From SZUA-38 sp965212525 (GTDB lineage Bacteria; Pseudomonadota; Gammaproteobacteria; Xanthomonadales; SZUA-38), in assembly GCA_965212525.1 (NCBI GenBank), contig CBDBVC010000042.1:79437-143436 (forward strand): a stretch of 64,000 bases of DNA, written 5' to 3'. This document shows positions 62,180 to 64,000 of this stretch, piece by piece (position 1 is the first letter of the stretch; each line of letters starts with the position of its first letter). The position numbers and the translations under genes were made by a program. The notes under the pieces were generated by a model, which was not told where the DNA came from, did not search any database, and saw only the letters and a program-made list of their open reading frames with translations.

Positions 62180-62940
62180 TCACACCATCAGTGACTGGAT
62201 GAATGAGGCAATTCTGGAAATCATGTCACGTGAGAGCTGTCGCGCATCGTCAGCGCGGCCATCGAGCATTGCATTCAGCACATGCTCGATGTTGTTCGGT
62301 ATCCACCCGCAATGTGGTTTCAAAATAATTGCGATTGTCTGCAAAGGCATCACAGAAGACCAGTGCGGTTTTCAGCAAGGGTTTCATCTGTCTGAAGTAG
62401 CGGTTTTGCGTGGCATCGAGAATACCGTTGTGAAAACGGATATCGGCTTCCCGCAGTGCTTCGATATCGGATGCCGGATTCTTCCAGAATCCTCAGCGCT
62501 GTGGACATGGTGGAAAAATCGGTGATCTCGCGCTGATGCGCGACAATGGCACTCGCTTCCGGCTCGATGGCCATCCGAATCTGGATCAGCTCGTGCAGGA
62601 TCTGGTAGGAATAGTCCGATTCCTCCATCCAGTGAAGGATTTCAGGGTCCAGAACATTCCAGTCTTCGACCGAACACACCGTCGTCCCCTTGCGACGTCT
62701 GGACCTGATCATCCCCTTGGCAGCGAGCAGTTTGAACGCTTCCCTCACCACACTGCGGCTGACACCGAGCGATTCACACAGTTCGTTTTCCGTTGGCAGC
62801 AACTCGCCGGTGGCAATATCACCACGCATGATTTCGAGACCGAGGCGGGCCGTGATCTTTTGTGCGAGATTGGGTGCAGTCGGGGTGGTTTTGTCTGATT
62901 GCACGGTAATGTTCAATGGTTCCCTGTTGCCTGCTGTCAT
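62180..62940 (-). pseudogene. FadR-type (FCD) GntR regulator broken by two frameshifts
   Basis: Start ATG 62940. The winged-helix part is intact (LLPTENELCESLGVSRSVVR, then KLLAAKGMIRSRRRKGTTV). The FCD ligand domain continues in other frames: after ~62475 as DIEALREADIRFHNGILDAT, and after ~62300 as IEHVLNAMLDGRADDARQLS to TGA at 62180-62182. Joined, the three pieces give a full ~253-residue FCD regulator with its metal-binding His. As written the protein would lose its ligand domain. Regulators of this family control sugar-acid or organic-acid genes. It lies just upstream of the deacetylase gene. Confidence 0.8.
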
Positions 62941-62971
62941 CCTGATTGATACGGCGGCGTGATGCAAGGTC

Positions 62972-63021
62972 TTGTCATTGTCGCCACCATTTGTTATGTT
63001 TATACATGAATATGTCAGACA
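62972..63021 (+). promoter_or_regulatory. Plus-strand promoter with GntR-like palindrome
   Basis: TTGTCA (62972-62977), 17 bp, TATGTT (62995-63000). Just after it TGTCAGACA (63013-63021) resembles FadR/GntR-type half-site pairs (TGTC-n-GACA). It is 75 bp from the start of the FCD regulator, so it may be its operator. Confidence 0.45.
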
Positions 63022-63077
63022 ATAAAATGTTTATTGAAGCCATTGAACTTTGATGAACACTGGAGAACATCTCCGGA

Positions 63078-63284
63078 ATGACAGAGTGCGTGTGCTTCAT
63101 CGGGAGGGGTTGGGAGTCTGACTGTTCAGTGCAGGATCCATTCTCTGTTCAGTACGGTGAGAAATATCCGGTTTCGAATTCTTGTGAGGGAGAAGTGTTG
63201 GAACAGAGTGCGCAATGCACCCCGGTTGATCACCATCAGTATCTGATATGGACTCTGTCACAACACAGGTTGTTAACAGGATGA
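63078..63284 (+). CDS. Possible small Cys-rich protein, or sRNA body
   Basis: A 68-codon frame starting ATGACAGAG lies between a plausible promoter (start site ~63007) and a strong terminator (63301). The peptide has five cysteines (MTECVCFIGRGWESDCSV, later NSCEGEV and SAQC) and no recognised family. The ribosome-binding site is poor. The ~325-nt transcript implied by promoter and terminator could instead be a small RNA. Nothing on the minus strand uses this terminator. Confidence 0.25.
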   Translation: MTECVCFIGRGWESDCSVQDPFSVQYGEKYPVSNSCEGEVLEQSAQCTPVDHHQYLIWTLSQHRLLTG

Positions 63285-63300
63285 CAACCTCATCAACCAG

Positions 63301-63332
63301 AAGCCGGGTTTGTCATGAACCCGGCTTTTTTT
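63301..63332 (+). terminator. Rho-independent terminator on the plus strand
   Basis: AAGCCGGGTT, 7-nt loop, AACCCGGCTT and seven-plus T. It ends an unassigned plus-strand transcript and overlaps the stop of the convergent zinc-ribbon gene. Confidence 0.85.
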
Positions 63333-63964
63333 ATTCTGAGAATGACGACCTGTGCGTCTTACAGGAATACAGCGCAGAAAAGATCAGCACACCACCAAAC
63401 ACGATGTAGCCCATCACACGGCGGATATCGGGCAGCCTGTCATCCTTGAATGCCGGCATTTCAGCGGTATCGACATTGCGTGTACGCGACTCGTCACTGA
63501 TCTGGGTGTAGCGCGCGGTTTCGGTTGCGTTGTTTCGAATGTTCTGTTGTTGCTGCTGCTTGTATTTCTCGAACACCACACCACAGGAAATACAGATATC
63601 AGACTGTTCCTGTTCGGTCTTGCAGGCCGGGCAGGACATGGAAAGATGTGGCATTGCCGGTATCAGGCTGTGTCGAAAAATTCGGATCGACTGGTGTCAG
63701 GCCCAGGTTTGAATCGTGTGCCAGTGACGTCACACGCTCCATCTCAACGGCGATGCCGAGTTCCGTGAGTGTGGACTTGATCGAATAGGCCTTCTCGTGA
63801 GCGACCTTTTTCAGCAGAGTGACCGGCTTGTCCCGATTGAGAATATTGCCGGCTTTTTCGTCATCAATCCGAAACAGTCTGGCAAATTTTGCGATGACCT
63901 GTTGCCGATCGACTGATGGACTGATGTTACCCGTATAGATGATCTTGAAGTTCTCACTGGCCAT
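63331..63964 (-). pseudogene. Zinc-ribbon membrane protein split by a frameshift
   Basis: Start ATG 63964. Residues 1-~100 (MASENFKIIYTGNISPSVD..., LRIDD-like repeat with KPVTLLKKVAHEKAYSIKS) form the N-terminal domain of a family that continues with a zinc ribbon. That ribbon, CPACKTEQEQSDICISCGVVF, then a helix rich in Gln and one membrane segment (VMGYIVFGGVLIFSALYS), lies in another frame from ~63655 to the stop at 63331. Joined they give a ~210-residue protein. As written, the first frame ends after a short wrong tail. Function unknown. Base error or true mutation cannot be told apart. Confidence 0.7.
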
Positions 63965-64000
63965 GACTGCTACCCTGCTACGCACGTGTCAGCTGCATGA

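Noticed and set aside
1..64000. CRISPR arrays, prophage, insertion sequences or a replication origin
   Set aside because: No regularly spaced short repeats, transposase, integrase or phage structural genes, and no DnaA-box cluster were noticed.

Overview
This 64 kb window looks like chromosomal DNA of a gammaproteobacterium. The clearest argument is gene order: rplU-rpmA-obgE, then rpsT (minus) divergent from murJ-ribF-ileS-lspA, which is the Pseudomonas-type arrangement, together with ppiA-lpxH. Several features recall marine Lysobacterales such as Wenzhouxiangella or Marinicella: many large secreted proteins, serine/threonine kinases with TPR tails, DUF11/IPTL-CTERM surface proteins and a recurring F-x-D-G-F-E tag. 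That finer placement is inference. No plasmid, phage, insertion sequence or CRISPR array was seen.

Layout. 1-5.1 kb: a truncated GltD-like/ferredoxin protein followed by overlapping 2-oxoacid:ferredoxin oxidoreductase subunits and a YeiH-type transporter. 5.1-9.3 kb: two secreted beta-rich proteins, a DUF11 repeat protein with an IPTL-CTERM-like tail and a parallel beta-helix protein. 9.3-18.2 kb (all minus): an acetate-type sodium:solute symporter with its DUF4212 partner, an M6 metalloprotease with two P domains, a Ser/Thr kinase with TPR tail and a YiiX-like hydrolase. 18.4-22.9 kb: a membrane AraC regulator, a TraB-like secreted protein, a diguanylate cyclase and a small membrane-protein/XRE autorepressor module with clear operators. 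22.9-30 kb: two divergent giant secreted proteins (a sialidase-like propeller and a subtilase) sharing a C-terminal module and terminator type. 29.9-31 kb: a gene-poor kilobase that may encode a structured RNA. 31-41 kb: ppiA-lpxH, a Gly-rich DUF11 protein, uvrA, a 2OG-Fe(II) oxygenase, then rplU (with an unusual helix-hairpin-helix extension)-rpmA-obgE. 41-50 kb: a Fur-box-controlled CbiX-like/Fur-like operon, rpsT, murJ, ribF-ileS-lspA, a secreted peroxiredoxin and tRNA-Thr(CGT). 50-54 kb: a light-repair cassette (6-4 type FeS photolyase, DUF2256 zinc finger, CPD-type photolyase). 54-58.7 kb: an alpha/beta hydrolase, a CPA1 antiporter and an M14 carboxypeptidase. 58.8-64 kb: small metabolic genes among which four reading frames carry single-base frameshifts, pointing to local decay or sequence errors.

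How the genes fit together. The window mixes core translation, cell-envelope and repair genes with a strong load of secreted protein-degrading enzymes (M6, S8, M14), surface repeat proteins, a KOR system and acetate uptake. This fits a heterotroph feeding on proteins and polymers. The most informative regulatory DNA is the Fur box placed exactly in a 17-bp promoter spacer near 42.6 kb and the paired XRE operators near 22.87 kb. The most unusual gene is the extended ribosomal protein L21. The least explained stretch is 29.95-30.9 kb.
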